A stretch of 64,000 nucleotides of DNA, from positions 32,034 through 96,033 of the forward strand of contig URCQ01000006.1 of NCBI GenBank assembly GCA_900546435.1, written 5' to 3'. Under the pieces are notes generated by a model. That model saw only the letters and a program-made list of their open reading frames with translations, made no database searches and was not told the origin of the DNA. A program made the position numbers and the translations under genes. Every line of letters begins with the position of its first letter. Position 1 is the stretch's first letter. Source of the stretch: an uncultured Pseudobutyrivibrio sp. GTDB lineage: Bacteria > Bacillota > Clostridia > Lachnospirales > Lachnospiraceae. Shown here one piece after another: positions 15,983 to 25,487 of the stretch.

Positions 15983-16843
15983 AAAGGCTTCTGCGGAGGC
16001 GCTAAGGGGCAGGGAAGGATGTGTCGCTGCTACAAGGCTTCTTCGTGGAAGTTTTTCTTTTGTTGTTACAATCTTTAAATCAGATGAGTTGTGCGTCATG
16101 CAAAAATCCGGAATGAAGGCGATACCAAGACCGATTCTTGCAAGATCCATTAATAGGTCATTGGAATACAATTGAAATGTTGGTACCAGATCCAATCTGT
16201 TTTCCAGAAAGAACTGATGCAAATATTCGCTTGTTGTACTGTTTTTGTCGAGCATAAGAAGTGGCAAGGTAGAGATTTCTTTTAACGTCATTTCCTGTTC
16301 TGTTTGCGGAAAATGTTTTGGGTTTGCGATGAAAACATCCTGAAACAGTGTTAAGGTCTGTGTGATATAGGATGTGTTCATGCGTGAATTGGGATGGTTG
16401 GTAATAATGATGTCAACTTTTCCCTGTTCCAATAAATCTACGCAGGATTTACTGGTGGCATTGGTGATACGAATCGGTACATCCGGATAAACTTCATGGA
16501 AGCGCTGGATGTATGGTACTAAAAAGTAGCGGCAGATGGTATCACTGGCACTGATATGGAGCTGACCTAGTCTGGTTTCATTGACATTTTGAATTTGTTC
16601 CTCTCCACGACGAATCAGATTCATGGCAGGTTCAATATGCTGTAAGAGTAATTCACCGGCAGGTGTCAGTTGAACTTTCTTGGTGCTGCGGATAAAAAGC
16701 GGCTGTCCTATTTTTTTTTCTAATGTTTTGATGGACTGCGAAACGGCAGATTGCGATATAAAAAGTTGTTTGCTCGCCTCAGAAAAACTGAGTGATGAGG
16801 CAACATGATAAAAAACTTTATATAGTTCGTAATTGATATCCAT
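15953..16843 (-). CDS. LysR-family transcriptional regulator
   Basis: 296 residues, the usual LysR length. The N-terminal winged helix-turn-helix is clear: FYHVASSLSFSEASKQLFISQSAVSQSIKTLE, followed by a linker helix and a periplasmic-binding-protein-like effector domain. It is transcribed away from purL, with a 224-base divergent region that holds a CTAAT-N7-ATTAG dyad. LysR proteins commonly control the divergent neighbour and themselves, but a role for it in purine synthesis would be unusual, so the target is uncertain. The 3' end overlaps the helicase gene by 30 bases. Effector unknown. Confidence 0.92.
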   Translation of the reverse strand: MDINYELYKVFYHVASSLSFSEASKQLFISQSAVSQSIKTLEKKIGQPLFIRSTKKVQLTPAGELLLQHIEPAMNLIRRGEEQIQNVNETRLGQLHISASDTICRYFLVPYIQRFHEVYPDVPIRITNATSKSCVDLLEQGKVDIIITNHPNSRMNTSYITQTLTLFQDVFIANPKHFPQTEQEMTLKEISTLPLLMLDKNSTTSEYLHQFFLENRLDLVPTFQLYSNDLLMDLARIGLGIAFIPDFCMTHNSSDLKIVTTKEKLPRRSLVAATHPSLPLSASAEAFLSFLPKVVQ

Positions 16844-16954
16844 AATTTCCCCCTCTTAAGATGACATGTCATTCTGCGAAAAAAAGAATGTCTCCTGTGA
16901 TTCTTTTATTATATAAGTGAGAATAATAGTAGTCAAGGGTATAGATAAGAAACA

Positions 16955-16971
16955 CTAATATATCTAATTAG
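16955..16971. promoter_or_regulatory. possible LysR operator in the divergent region
   Basis: CTAAT, 7 bases, ATTAG is a clean dyad of LysR-box size about 45-60 bases upstream of the predicted purL transcription start and about 115 bases from the LysR start. Confidence 0.4.
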
Positions 16972-17001
16972 CGATAATAATTATGTGTACCGCCTGCTAT
17001 G

Positions 17002-17010
17002 TGCTATACT
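17002..17010 (+). promoter_or_regulatory. extended -10 promoter of purL
   Basis: TGCTATACT is an extended -10 element with no good -35; the transcript would have a leader of about 50 bases before the GGAGG site and the ATG at 17068. Confidence 0.5.
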
Positions 17011-17067
17011 ATGAGTAAAAGAAACAAGGTGAAACGCCTTAGGTTATCAATCATATGGAGGTATAGC

Positions 17068-20000
17068 ATGGGAAACGTAAGAAGAGTATATGCAGAGAAA
17101 AAGCCAGAATATGCAGTGGCTGCGCAGTCCCTTTATAGTGAAATCAAGAGTTATCTTGGAATTGATACAGTGACGGGAGTCCGCGTCCTAATCAGATATG
17201 ATATTGAAAATATTTCGGAGGATACCTACAAGAAGGCGTTAAAGACCGTCTTTTGTGAACTTCCGGTAGATACATACTATGAAGAAAACTTTGATTATCA
17301 GGGAAAGGTTTTTAGTGTGGAATTCTTACCTGGACAGTTTGACCAGCGTGCTGATTCTGCAGAGCAGTGTGTAAAATTATTAAAAGAAGATGAAGATGTG
17401 ATTATCCGTTCTGCAACCACGTATGTCATTGAGGGCGATATTACGGAAGAACAGTTCGTAGCAATCAAAAAGCACTGTATCAATCCGGTAGACTCCAGAG
17501 AAACAGGAATGGAGAAACCAGAGACATTGACAGATCATTTTGAAGAGCCGGCAGACGTCTTGATTTTCGATGGTTTTCGTGCAATGCCGGAAGCTGAATT
17601 AAAAGAATTGTATGATTCTCTTGGCCTTGCTATGACATTTAAGGATTTCCTACACATCCAACGATATTTTGCAGAGGATGAGAAGCGTGATCCATCCATG
17701 ACAGAAATTCGTGTGCTCGATACATATTGGTCAGATCATTGCCGCCATACCACGTTTTCTACCGAATTGAAAAACGTAACATTTGCAGATGGATATTATC
17801 GTGCACCAATCGAAGATACCTATCATGACTATCTGGATAATTTCAAGATTTTATATAAAGACCGTGATGACAAGTTTGTCTGCCTGATGGACTTGGCACT
17901 TCTTGCTATGAAGAAGTTAAAAAAAGATGGAAAGCTTAACGATCAGGAAGAATCTGATGAAATCAATGCATGTTCTATTGTTGTTCCGGTTGAAGTGGAT
18001 GGGAAAACAGAAGAGTGGCTGGTTAATTTTAAAAACGAGACACATAACCATCCAACAGAAATTGAACCATTTGGTGGAGCAGCTACTTGTCTGGGAGGCG
18101 CCATCCGTGATCCGCTTTCAGGCCGTACTTATGTATACCAGGCGATGCGTGTGACAGGAGCGGCGGATCCAACTGTGTCTGTAAAAGATACGATGGAAGG
18201 AAAGCTTCCTCAGAAAAAATTAGTGCGCGAAGCAGCACATGGCTATAGTTCCTATGGTAACCAGATTGGTCTTGCCACTGGTTATGTAAAGGAAGTATAC
18301 CATCCAAATTATGTGGCAAAACGTATGGAGATTGGTGCGGTTATGGGTGCAGCTCCAAGACGTGCGGTACAGCGATTAAATTCCGATCCGGGAGATCGTA
18401 TCATTTTACTTGGTGGTAGAACTGGACGTGATGGTATTGGTGGTGCAACAGGATCTTCTAAGGCACATAACACACAGTCTACGGCAGTGTGTGGTGCAGA
18501 AGTGCAAAAAGGTAATCCACCTACAGAACGTAAGATCCAGAGATTATTCCGCCGCGAAGAAGTAAGTTATATCATTAAGAAATGTAACGACTTTGGTGCA
18601 GGTGGCGTATCGGTAGCAATTGGCGAGCTTGCAGATGGATTGCGTGTACAATTGGATAAGGTTCCAAAGAAATACGCAGGTTTAGATGGAACAGAACTGG
18701 CTATTTCGGAATCACAGGAGCGTATGGCAGTTGTAGTTGCTCCGGAAAATGTTGATCAATTCTTAGCTTACGCAGAAGAAGAAAACTTAGAGGCAATAGA
18801 AGTTGCTATTGTTACGGAAGAACCACGTCTTGTACTAGTATGGAGAGACAAGGAAATTGTTAACTTAAAGAGAGCATTCTTAGATACAAATGGAGCACAT
18901 CAGGAGACAGATGTTGCCGTCGAAATGCCATGCCAGGAAGATAATTACTTTAATACATATGCTGTTAAGGGCGTTGAGAGCGCATTAGAAGCAGGTGATG
19001 TGAAAAAAGCATGGGAAACCTCGTTATCTGATTTGAATGTCTGCTCACAAAAAGGACTTGTTGAGATGTTTGACGGTTCTATTGGCGCAGGTAGTGTATA
19101 TATGCCATATGGTGGTCGTTATCAGCTGACAGAAACGCAGTCTATGGTTGCTAAATTACCGGTTGCGGAAGGTAAATGTGATACCGTTACGATGATGGCG
19201 TATGGATTTGATCCATACTTGTCTTCCTGGAGTCCATATCACGGATCTTCTTATGCCGTGTTAGAATCTGTTGCCCGCATTGTTGCAGCAGGTGGTGATT
19301 ACAGCAAAATTCGTTTTACATTCCAGGAGTATTTCCGTAGAATGTCAGAAGATCCAAAGAGATGGAGCCAGCCATTTGCAGCACTTCTTGGTGCATATCA
19401 GGCACAGATGAAATTTGGCTTGCCATCCATTGGTGGAAAGGATTCTATGTCAGGAACCTTTAATGAAATTGATGTTCCACCAACACTGGTATCTTTTGCA
19501 GTGGATATTGCAAAGGAAAAGGATATTATTACACCAGAATTAAAGAAGAGTGGAGATGCACTTGTATTTTTCCGTGCAAATCGTGATGCATATGATTTGC
19601 CGGAATATGAACAGGTGATGAAGTTGTATGATGTTATTCATCAGCTGATTCAGACAGGTGTTATTGTATCGGCATATGCACCAGATGCTACAGGTATTGC
19701 AACAGCGCTTTCTAAGATGGCATTTGGTAATAAATTAGGTGTGACAGTGGATGATTCTGTAGCAGCAGAGGCGTTATTTGCGAATCATATTGGTTCGATT
19801 GTGGCAGAGATTTCCGGCAGTGATGTTACAGCTGTTAGGGAAGCAATGCATGCGGCAGGACTTGATGCTGATGTCATGGTACTTGGAGAGGTGAATGATA
19901 CACAGACATTTGTTTATAAGGATATGAAGCTTTCCATGGAAGAAGCTTTGACATGCTGGATGAGCCCACTTGAAAAAGTATTCCCAACAAGAGCGACAGA

Positions 20001-20868
20001 AGATAAGAATACAGTAGATTCCGATGTTTATCATGCAAAGGGAATCTATGTATGTAAGAACAAAGTGGCAAAGCCAAAGGTATTTATTCCGGTATTCCCA
20101 GGTACAAACTGCGAGTACGACAGCGCAAGAGCATTTGAACGCGCCGGTGCAGAACCAATCGTAAAGGTATTTAAGAATCAGTCAGCAGAAGATATCCGTG
20201 AATCTGTTGATGTGTTTGCAAAAGCAATCAACGAAGCACAGCTGGTTATGTTCCCAGGAGGATTCTCTGCCGGAGACGAACCGGAAGGAAGTGCAAAATT
20301 CTTTGCAACTGCATTCCGCAACGAAAAGATGAAAGAAGCTGTTATGGATCTTTTGAACAACCGTGATGGACTGGCTCTTGGTATCTGTAACGGATTCCAG
20401 GCACTCATTAAGCTTGGATTGGTTCCATATGGTGAAATCCATACACAGCAGGCAGATGCACCGACATTGACATATAATACCATTGGACGCCATATTTCTA
20501 AGATGGTTTATACAAAGGTAGTATCCGATAAATCGCCTTGGTTGGCGCAGGCTACGCTTGGACAGACCTATTGCAATCCGGCATCACATGGTGAAGGTCG
20601 TTTTGTTGCAAATGATGCATGGTTAGAAAAATTATTTGCAAATGGTCAGGTGGCAACACAGTATGTGGATGAGGCCGGCAATCCAACCATGGACGAAGAA
20701 TGGAATGTCAATGGCTCTTATATGGCAATTGAAGGTATCACCAGTCCGGATGGACGTGTACTCGGTAAGATGGCACATTCAGAAAGACGTGGAGACTCTG
20801 TTGCAATCAATATTTATGGCGAACAGGATATGAAGATTTTCGAATCCGGTGTAGCATACTTTAAATAA
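17068..20868 (+). CDS. purL: phosphoribosylformylglycinamidine synthase (single-chain, large PurL)
   Basis: 1266 residues from the ATG at 17068, preceded by TGGAGG; an upstream in-frame ATG (16999) lies in the promoter. This is the long form that joins the synthase and glutaminase domains, not the split purLQS of Bacillus. Synthase motifs include DTYWSDHCRHTTF, NFKNETHNHPTEIEPFGGAATCLGG and the second half GGKDSMSG. The C-terminal class I glutaminase starts near residue 1010 (PVFPGTNCEYDSARAFERAG), with its nucleophile Cys in GICNGFQ. It converts FGAR to FGAM in step four of purine synthesis using glutamine and ATP. Other pur genes are 34 kb away at purC-F-B. Confidence 0.97.
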   Translation: MGNVRRVYAEKKPEYAVAAQSLYSEIKSYLGIDTVTGVRVLIRYDIENISEDTYKKALKTVFCELPVDTYYEENFDYQGKVFSVEFLPGQFDQRADSAEQCVKLLKEDEDVIIRSATTYVIEGDITEEQFVAIKKHCINPVDSRETGMEKPETLTDHFEEPADVLIFDGFRAMPEAELKELYDSLGLAMTFKDFLHIQRYFAEDEKRDPSMTEIRVLDTYWSDHCRHTTFSTELKNVTFADGYYRAPIEDTYHDYLDNFKILYKDRDDKFVCLMDLALLAMKKLKKDGKLNDQEESDEINACSIVVPVEVDGKTEEWLVNFKNETHNHPTEIEPFGGAATCLGGAIRDPLSGRTYVYQAMRVTGAADPTVSVKDTMEGKLPQKKLVREAAHGYSSYGNQIGLATGYVKEVYHPNYVAKRMEIGAVMGAAPRRAVQRLNSDPGDRIILLGGRTGRDGIGGATGSSKAHNTQSTAVCGAEVQKGNPPTERKIQRLFRREEVSYIIKKCNDFGAGGVSVAIGELADGLRVQLDKVPKKYAGLDGTELAISESQERMAVVVAPENVDQFLAYAEEENLEAIEVAIVTEEPRLVLVWRDKEIVNLKRAFLDTNGAHQETDVAVEMPCQEDNYFNTYAVKGVESALEAGDVKKAWETSLSDLNVCSQKGLVEMFDGSIGAGSVYMPYGGRYQLTETQSMVAKLPVAEGKCDTVTMMAYGFDPYLSSWSPYHGSSYAVLESVARIVAAGGDYSKIRFTFQEYFRRMSEDPKRWSQPFAALLGAYQAQMKFGLPSIGGKDSMSGTFNEIDVPPTLVSFAVDIAKEKDIITPELKKSGDALVFFRANRDAYDLPEYEQVMKLYDVIHQLIQTGVIVSAYAPDATGIATALSKMAFGNKLGVTVDDSVAAEALFANHIGSIVAEISGSDVTAVREAMHAAGLDADVMVLGEVNDTQTFVYKDMKLSMEEALTCWMSPLEKVFPTRATEDKNTVDSDVYHAKGIYVCKNKVAKPKVFIPVFPGTNCEYDSARAFERAGAEPIVKVFKNQSAEDIRESVDVFAKAINEAQLVMFPGGFSAGDEPEGSAKFFATAFRNEKMKEAVMDLLNNRDGLALGICNGFQALIKLGLVPYGEIHTQQADAPTLTYNTIGRHISKMVYTKVVSDKSPWLAQATLGQTYCNPASHGEGRFVANDAWLEKLFANGQVATQYVDEAGNPTMDEEWNVNGSYMAIEGITSPDGRVLGKMAHSERRGDSVAINIYGEQDMKIFESGVAYFK

Positions 20869-20877
20869 GCATTTTAT

Positions 20878-20919
20878 AAAGCAGGATGTATTATGAAAAA
20901 GATAAGCATCCTGCTTTTT
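20878..20919 (+). terminator. rho-independent terminator of purL
   Basis: GCAGGATG (20881-20888) pairs with CATCCTGC (20907-20914), with flanking AAA/TTT pairs and a T5 tract. Confidence 0.85.
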
Positions 20920-20933
20920 GACGCAGAAAAGAA

Positions 20934-20962
20934 TTGCTTGTGTATGCACAGACGGTTATAAT
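20934..20962 (+). promoter_or_regulatory. promoter of carAB
   Basis: TTGCTT (20934-20939), 17-base spacer, TATAAT (20957-20962), giving a leader of about 120 bases. No PyrR-type anti-antiterminator or terminator hairpin is visible in the leader. Confidence 0.65.
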
Positions 20963-20997
20963 AAAGGGGTCAAAAAGTGCTTGGAAAAGTGATTTTT

Positions 20998-21011
20998 TAT
21001 ATTGCAATATA
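20998..21011. promoter_or_regulatory. perfect 14-bp palindrome in the carAB leader
   Basis: TATATTGCAATATA is an exact dyad about 30 bases after the predicted transcription start. It could bind a repressor or reflect AT-rich chance. Confidence 0.4.
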
Positions 21012-21088
21012 GAATATGTTGTGATAGGATACTATAAGTTTAGGCATTTTTAAAATTTAACATTACATTTGAAAGGACAGGGCAAAAG

Positions 21089-22159
21089 ATGAGAGCATTT
21101 CTTATTCTGGAAGATGGCACCGTTTTTACCGGTGAGAGCATTGGTTCTACACGGGAAGTCATCAGTGAAATCGTATTTAATACATCCATGACAGGATATT
21201 TGGAAGTTTTGACAGATCCTTCCTATGCAGGACAGGCTGTTGTAATGACCTATCCGTTGATTGGTAATTATGGTATTACACCAGACATGGAGTCAGGACG
21301 TCCATGGGTTGATGGATACATTGTCAGAGAACTGAGCCGTATCCCAAGTAATTTCCGTTGTGAAGGAACCATTCAGGACTTTTTGAAAGAGAATGATATC
21401 CCAGGTATTTCCGGTATTGATACGAGAGCACTTACCAAAATCTTACGTGATAAGGGAACCATGAATGGAATGATTACCACCAATGAATCCTATGATTTGG
21501 ATGAAATCCTTCCAAAGTTAAAAGCATATACAACAGGTGATGTAGTATCAAGGGTGACATGTAAGGAGTCTAAGGTGTTAAAAGGCAGTGGCAAACGTGT
21601 GGCATTGCTTGACCTTGGCGCTAAGAATAATATTGCAAAGTCATTAAATGACAGAGGATGCGAAGTTACGATTTATCCGGCAAATACAAAAGCAGAGACA
21701 ATCATTGCAAGCAACCCGGATGGTATTATGCTTAGCAATGGACCTGGAGATCCAAAGGAATGTGTAGAAATTATTGCAGAAATCAAAAAACTCTATGATT
21801 CTGATATTCCAATTTTTGCTATCTGTCTAGGTCATCAGCTTATGGCACTTGCAACAGGTGCGGATACACATAAGATGAAGTATGGTCATCGCGGAGGAAA
21901 TCATCCGGTAAAAGATCTTGCTACCGGACGTGTTTATATTTCTTCACAGAACCATGGTTATGTTGTTGATGTAGATAAATTAGATCCTGCTATTGCAACA
22001 CCGGCATTTGTAAATGTCAATGATGGCACAAATGAAGGATTGCAATACACAGGAAAGAATATTTTTACGGTACAGTTCCATCCTGAAGCTTGCCCTGGCC
22101 CGCAGGATAGTGGATATTTGTTTGACCGTTTTATTGAAATGATGGGAGGTGACCAGTAA
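21089..22159 (+). CDS. carA: carbamoyl phosphate synthase, small (glutaminase) subunit
   Basis: 356 residues. N-terminal CarA domain (LEDGTVFTGES, FNTSMTGYLEVLTDPSY) and C-terminal class I glutaminase with the nucleophile in FAICLGHQLMALA and the His/Glu pair in VQFHPEACPGP. It frees ammonia from glutamine for CarB. The stop overlaps the carB ATG by one base, giving translational coupling. Carbamoyl phosphate feeds pyrimidine and arginine synthesis; no pyr or arg genes are next to it, so the dedicated pathway cannot be told. AAAGGACAGGG serves as ribosome site. Confidence 0.97.
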   Translation: MRAFLILEDGTVFTGESIGSTREVISEIVFNTSMTGYLEVLTDPSYAGQAVVMTYPLIGNYGITPDMESGRPWVDGYIVRELSRIPSNFRCEGTIQDFLKENDIPGISGIDTRALTKILRDKGTMNGMITTNESYDLDEILPKLKAYTTGDVVSRVTCKESKVLKGSGKRVALLDLGAKNNIAKSLNDRGCEVTIYPANTKAETIIASNPDGIMLSNGPGDPKECVEIIAEIKKLYDSDIPIFAICLGHQLMALATGADTHKMKYGHRGGNHPVKDLATGRVYISSQNHGYVVDVDKLDPAIATPAFVNVNDGTNEGLQYTGKNIFTVQFHPEACPGPQDSGYLFDRFIEMMGGDQ

Positions 22160-25100
22160 TGCCAAGAAATAAAGAGATTAAGAAAGTACTTGTAATTGGA
22201 TCTGGTCCAATCGTAATCGGACAGGCTGCTGAGTTTGACTATGCTGGTACACAGGCATGTCGTTCTCTGAAAGAAGAAGGTATTGAGGTTGTTCTGGTGA
22301 ATTCCAATCCGGCGACCATCATGACAGATAAAGAAATTGCTGACGAAGTGTATATTGAGCCTTTGACAGCAAAAGTATTAGAGCAGATTATCTTAAAGGA
22401 AAAGCCAGACAGTGTATTGCCAACGCTTGGTGGACAGGCAGGTTTGAACCTTGGTATGGAACTTGCGGAATCCGGTTTTTTGGAGGAGCATGGCATCAAA
22501 CTGATTGGTACGACAGCAGAGACGATTTTTAAGGCAGAAGACCGTCAGGCATTTAAGGACACGATGGAAAAAATTGGTGAGCCTTGTGCTGCTTCTCTGG
22601 TTGTAAATAATGTAGAAGATGGTATTAAGTTTACGAATACCATTGGTTATCCGGTTGTACTTCGTCCGGCATTTACCCTTGGTGGTAGTGGCGGTGGTAT
22701 TGCACACAACGAGACAGAACTGGTTGATATCCTATCCAACGGTTTACGTTTGAGCCGTGTGAATGAAGTTTTAGTAGAACGCTGTATCGCAGGATGGAAA
22801 GAAATCGAATACGAAGTAATGCGAGATGCAGCAGGCAACTGTATTACGGTTTGTAACATGGAAAATATTGATCCGGTCGGTGTGCATACAGGAGATTCTA
22901 TTGTTGTGGCACCATCACAGACATTGGGTGATAAAGAATATCAGATGCTTCGTAGTTCTGCTCTAAATATTATTTCAGAACTTGGCATTACCGGTGGATG
23001 TAACGTACAATACGCATTGCATCCGGAAACATTTGAATATTGCGTGATCGAAGTAAATCCTCGTGTAAGCCGCTCTTCAGCACTTGCTTCTAAAGCAACC
23101 GGTTATCCGATTGCAAAAGTAGCTGCAAAGATTGCATTGGGATACACTTTGGACGAGATTCCAAATGCGATTACAGGTAAGACATTCGCTTCTTTTGAGC
23201 CAATGCTTGATTACTGCGTTGTTAAGATTCCTCGTTTGCCATTTGATAAATTTATCACAGCAAAACGTACACTGACGACCCAGATGAAGGCAACAGGTGA
23301 AGTTATGAGTATCTGCACGAATTTTGAGGGTGCTCTGATGAAAGCCATCCGTTCTCTGGAGCAGCATGTTGACTCATTGATGAGTTATGATTTTTCTGCT
23401 TTAAGTGATGAGGAATTAGAAGAACAGCTTCATGTTGTAGATGACCGCAGAATTTATGTGATTGCTGAGGCACTTCGCAGAGGTGTTTCTTACGAACATA
23501 TTCATGATATTACCAAAATTGACATCTGGTTTATCGATAAGATTTCCATCCTTGTGGAGATGGAGCAGAGACTGCAGAAGGAAGAGCTTACCGTAGAGCT
23601 TTTGAAAGAAGCAAAGCGTATTGAATTCCCGGATAACGTTATCGCACAGTTGACAGGAAAGACCACAGAGGAAATCCGTGATATGCGTTATGCAAACGAT
23701 ATCGTTGCCGGATTTAAGATGGTGGATACCTGTGCAGCTGAATTTGAAGCTACAACGCCATATTATTACTCTGTTTTTGGCAGTGAAAATGAGGCGGTGG
23801 AGACAAATCCAAAGAAGAAAGTGTTAGTACTTGGTTCCGGCCCAATTCGTATCGGACAGGGTATTGAGTTCGATTACTGTTCCGTACACAGTACATGGGC
23901 ATTTTCGAAGGAAGGTTATGAGACCATTATCGTAAACAATAACCCAGAGACGGTTTCTACCGACTTTGATATTGCAGATAAATTGTACTTCGAGCCGCTT
24001 ACCGAAGAAGATGTAGAAAACATCGTTCGCTTTGAAAAGCCAGATGGAGCTGTTGTTCAGTTTGGTGGACAGACAGCAATTAAATTGACAGAAGCTTTGA
24101 TGAAGATGGGTGTGACAATCTTAGGAACAAAAGCAGAAGATGTTGATGCGGCAGAAGATAGAGAATTATTCGATGAGATTCTTGAGAAAACAGGAATTCC
24201 TAGAGCATCTGGCGGAACCGTATTTACAGCAGAAGAAGCGAAAAAAGTTGCGAACGAGATCGGTTATCCGGTATTGGTGCGTCCTTCCTACGTTTTGGGT
24301 GGACAGGGAATGCAGATTGCGTTTAATGATGATGAAGTAGATGAATTTATGGAAATCATCAATCGTATTGCGCAGGATCATCCAATCCTTGTAGATAAAT
24401 ATTTGCAGGGTAAAGAAATCGAAGTGGATGCTGTATGTGATGGTACGGACATTCTGATTCCAGGTATTATGGAACATATTGAACGTACAGGTGTACATTC
24501 CGGAGATAGTATCTCTGTTTATCCAGCACATACCATTGGGGATGATATCAAGAAAAAGATTACAGATTACACAGAAAAACTGGCACAGGCATTGCATGTG
24601 GTAGGTTTGATCAACATTCAGTTTATTGTTATGAATGATGAAGTGTATGTAATTGAGGTAAATCCAAGATCTTCCAGAACCGTACCATACATCAGTAAGG
24701 TGACTGGTATTCCAATTGTAGATCTTGCAACAAAAGTGATTATTGGTAATACATTAAGGGGTATGGGATATACACCAGGTTTACAGCCGGAAGCAGAATA
24801 TGTAGCAGTGAAGATGCCAGTATTCTCTTTTGAAAAATTGCGTGGTGCGGAGATTTCTCTTGGACCGGAAATGAAATCTACAGGTGAATGTCTTGGTATT
24901 GCAAAGACATTTGATGAAGCGTTGTATAAGGCATTCTTAGGTGCTGGTATTGTACTTCCAAAACATAAGCAGATGATCATTACGGTAAAAGATGCAGACA
25001 AACCGGAAGCGGTTGATGTTGCAAAGCGATTTGCTGCACTTGGTTATAAGATTTATGCAACCAGAAGTACGGCGAAGTATCTGCAGGAACATGGTGTAGA

Positions 25101-25365
25101 TGCATTGTGGGTAAATAAGATTACACAGGAATCTCCAAATGTTATGGATTTGATCTTAGGACATAAGATTGATTTGGTTATTGATACACCAACCCAGGGA
25201 CATGGAGATAAGAATCGTGATGGATTTTTGATTCGCCGTAATGCAATTGAGACCGGTGTCCACTGTATCACAGCAATGGATACAGCAAATGCACTTGCAA
25301 CCAGTTTGGAATCTGCAACAGAAGAATTTACACTTGTAGATATTGCCAAGATTAAAAATATTTAA
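22159..25365 (+). CDS. carB: carbamoyl phosphate synthase, large subunit
   Basis: 1068 residues, the full expected length. Two homologous ATP-grasp halves begin with KKVLVIGSGPIVIGQAAEFDY and KKVLVLGSGPIRIGQGIEFDY, each with an ATP-binding PVLVRPSYVLGG-type segment and ExNPR metal/ATP motif (VIEVNPRVSRSSALASK and VIEVNPRSSRTVPYISK). The C-terminal MGS-like allosteric domain starts near residue 935. It builds carbamoyl phosphate from bicarbonate, ammonia and two ATP. Pairs with the upstream carA. Confidence 0.97.
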   Translation: MPRNKEIKKVLVIGSGPIVIGQAAEFDYAGTQACRSLKEEGIEVVLVNSNPATIMTDKEIADEVYIEPLTAKVLEQIILKEKPDSVLPTLGGQAGLNLGMELAESGFLEEHGIKLIGTTAETIFKAEDRQAFKDTMEKIGEPCAASLVVNNVEDGIKFTNTIGYPVVLRPAFTLGGSGGGIAHNETELVDILSNGLRLSRVNEVLVERCIAGWKEIEYEVMRDAAGNCITVCNMENIDPVGVHTGDSIVVAPSQTLGDKEYQMLRSSALNIISELGITGGCNVQYALHPETFEYCVIEVNPRVSRSSALASKATGYPIAKVAAKIALGYTLDEIPNAITGKTFASFEPMLDYCVVKIPRLPFDKFITAKRTLTTQMKATGEVMSICTNFEGALMKAIRSLEQHVDSLMSYDFSALSDEELEEQLHVVDDRRIYVIAEALRRGVSYEHIHDITKIDIWFIDKISILVEMEQRLQKEELTVELLKEAKRIEFPDNVIAQLTGKTTEEIRDMRYANDIVAGFKMVDTCAAEFEATTPYYYSVFGSENEAVETNPKKKVLVLGSGPIRIGQGIEFDYCSVHSTWAFSKEGYETIIVNNNPETVSTDFDIADKLYFEPLTEEDVENIVRFEKPDGAVVQFGGQTAIKLTEALMKMGVTILGTKAEDVDAAEDRELFDEILEKTGIPRASGGTVFTAEEAKKVANEIGYPVLVRPSYVLGGQGMQIAFNDDEVDEFMEIINRIAQDHPILVDKYLQGKEIEVDAVCDGTDILIPGIMEHIERTGVHSGDSISVYPAHTIGDDIKKKITDYTEKLAQALHVVGLINIQFIVMNDEVYVIEVNPRSSRTVPYISKVTGIPIVDLATKVIIGNTLRGMGYTPGLQPEAEYVAVKMPVFSFEKLRGAEISLGPEMKSTGECLGIAKTFDEALYKAFLGAGIVLPKHKQMIITVKDADKPEAVDVAKRFAALGYKIYATRSTAKYLQEHGVDALWVNKITQESPNVMDLILGHKIDLVIDTPTQGHGDKNRDGFLIRRNAIETGVHCITAMDTANALATSLESATEEFTLVDIAKIKNI

Positions 25366-25440
25366 AATTGTGTAATTTGGGATGCATCCATTGGTTGGAT
25401 TAAGAAAAACCTATTCATGAATTATAAAATGTATTAAAAT

Positions 25441-25472
25441 AATGCTGTGGCAAATGCCACAGCATTTTTTTA
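25441..25472 (+). terminator. rho-independent terminator between carB and the Met gene
   Basis: AATGCTGTGGC (25441-25451) and GCCACAGCATT (25456-25466) form an 11-bp perfect stem followed by a run of Ts. It ends only about 15 bases before the start codon of the next gene. Confidence 0.92.
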
Positions 25473-25487
25473 TGAGAGGTGAAAGGT

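Noticed and set aside
25366..25487. Possible SAM riboswitch before the methionine fusion gene
   Set aside because: Only about 75 bases lie before the terminator hairpin and none of the S-box core helices or conserved bases are present.
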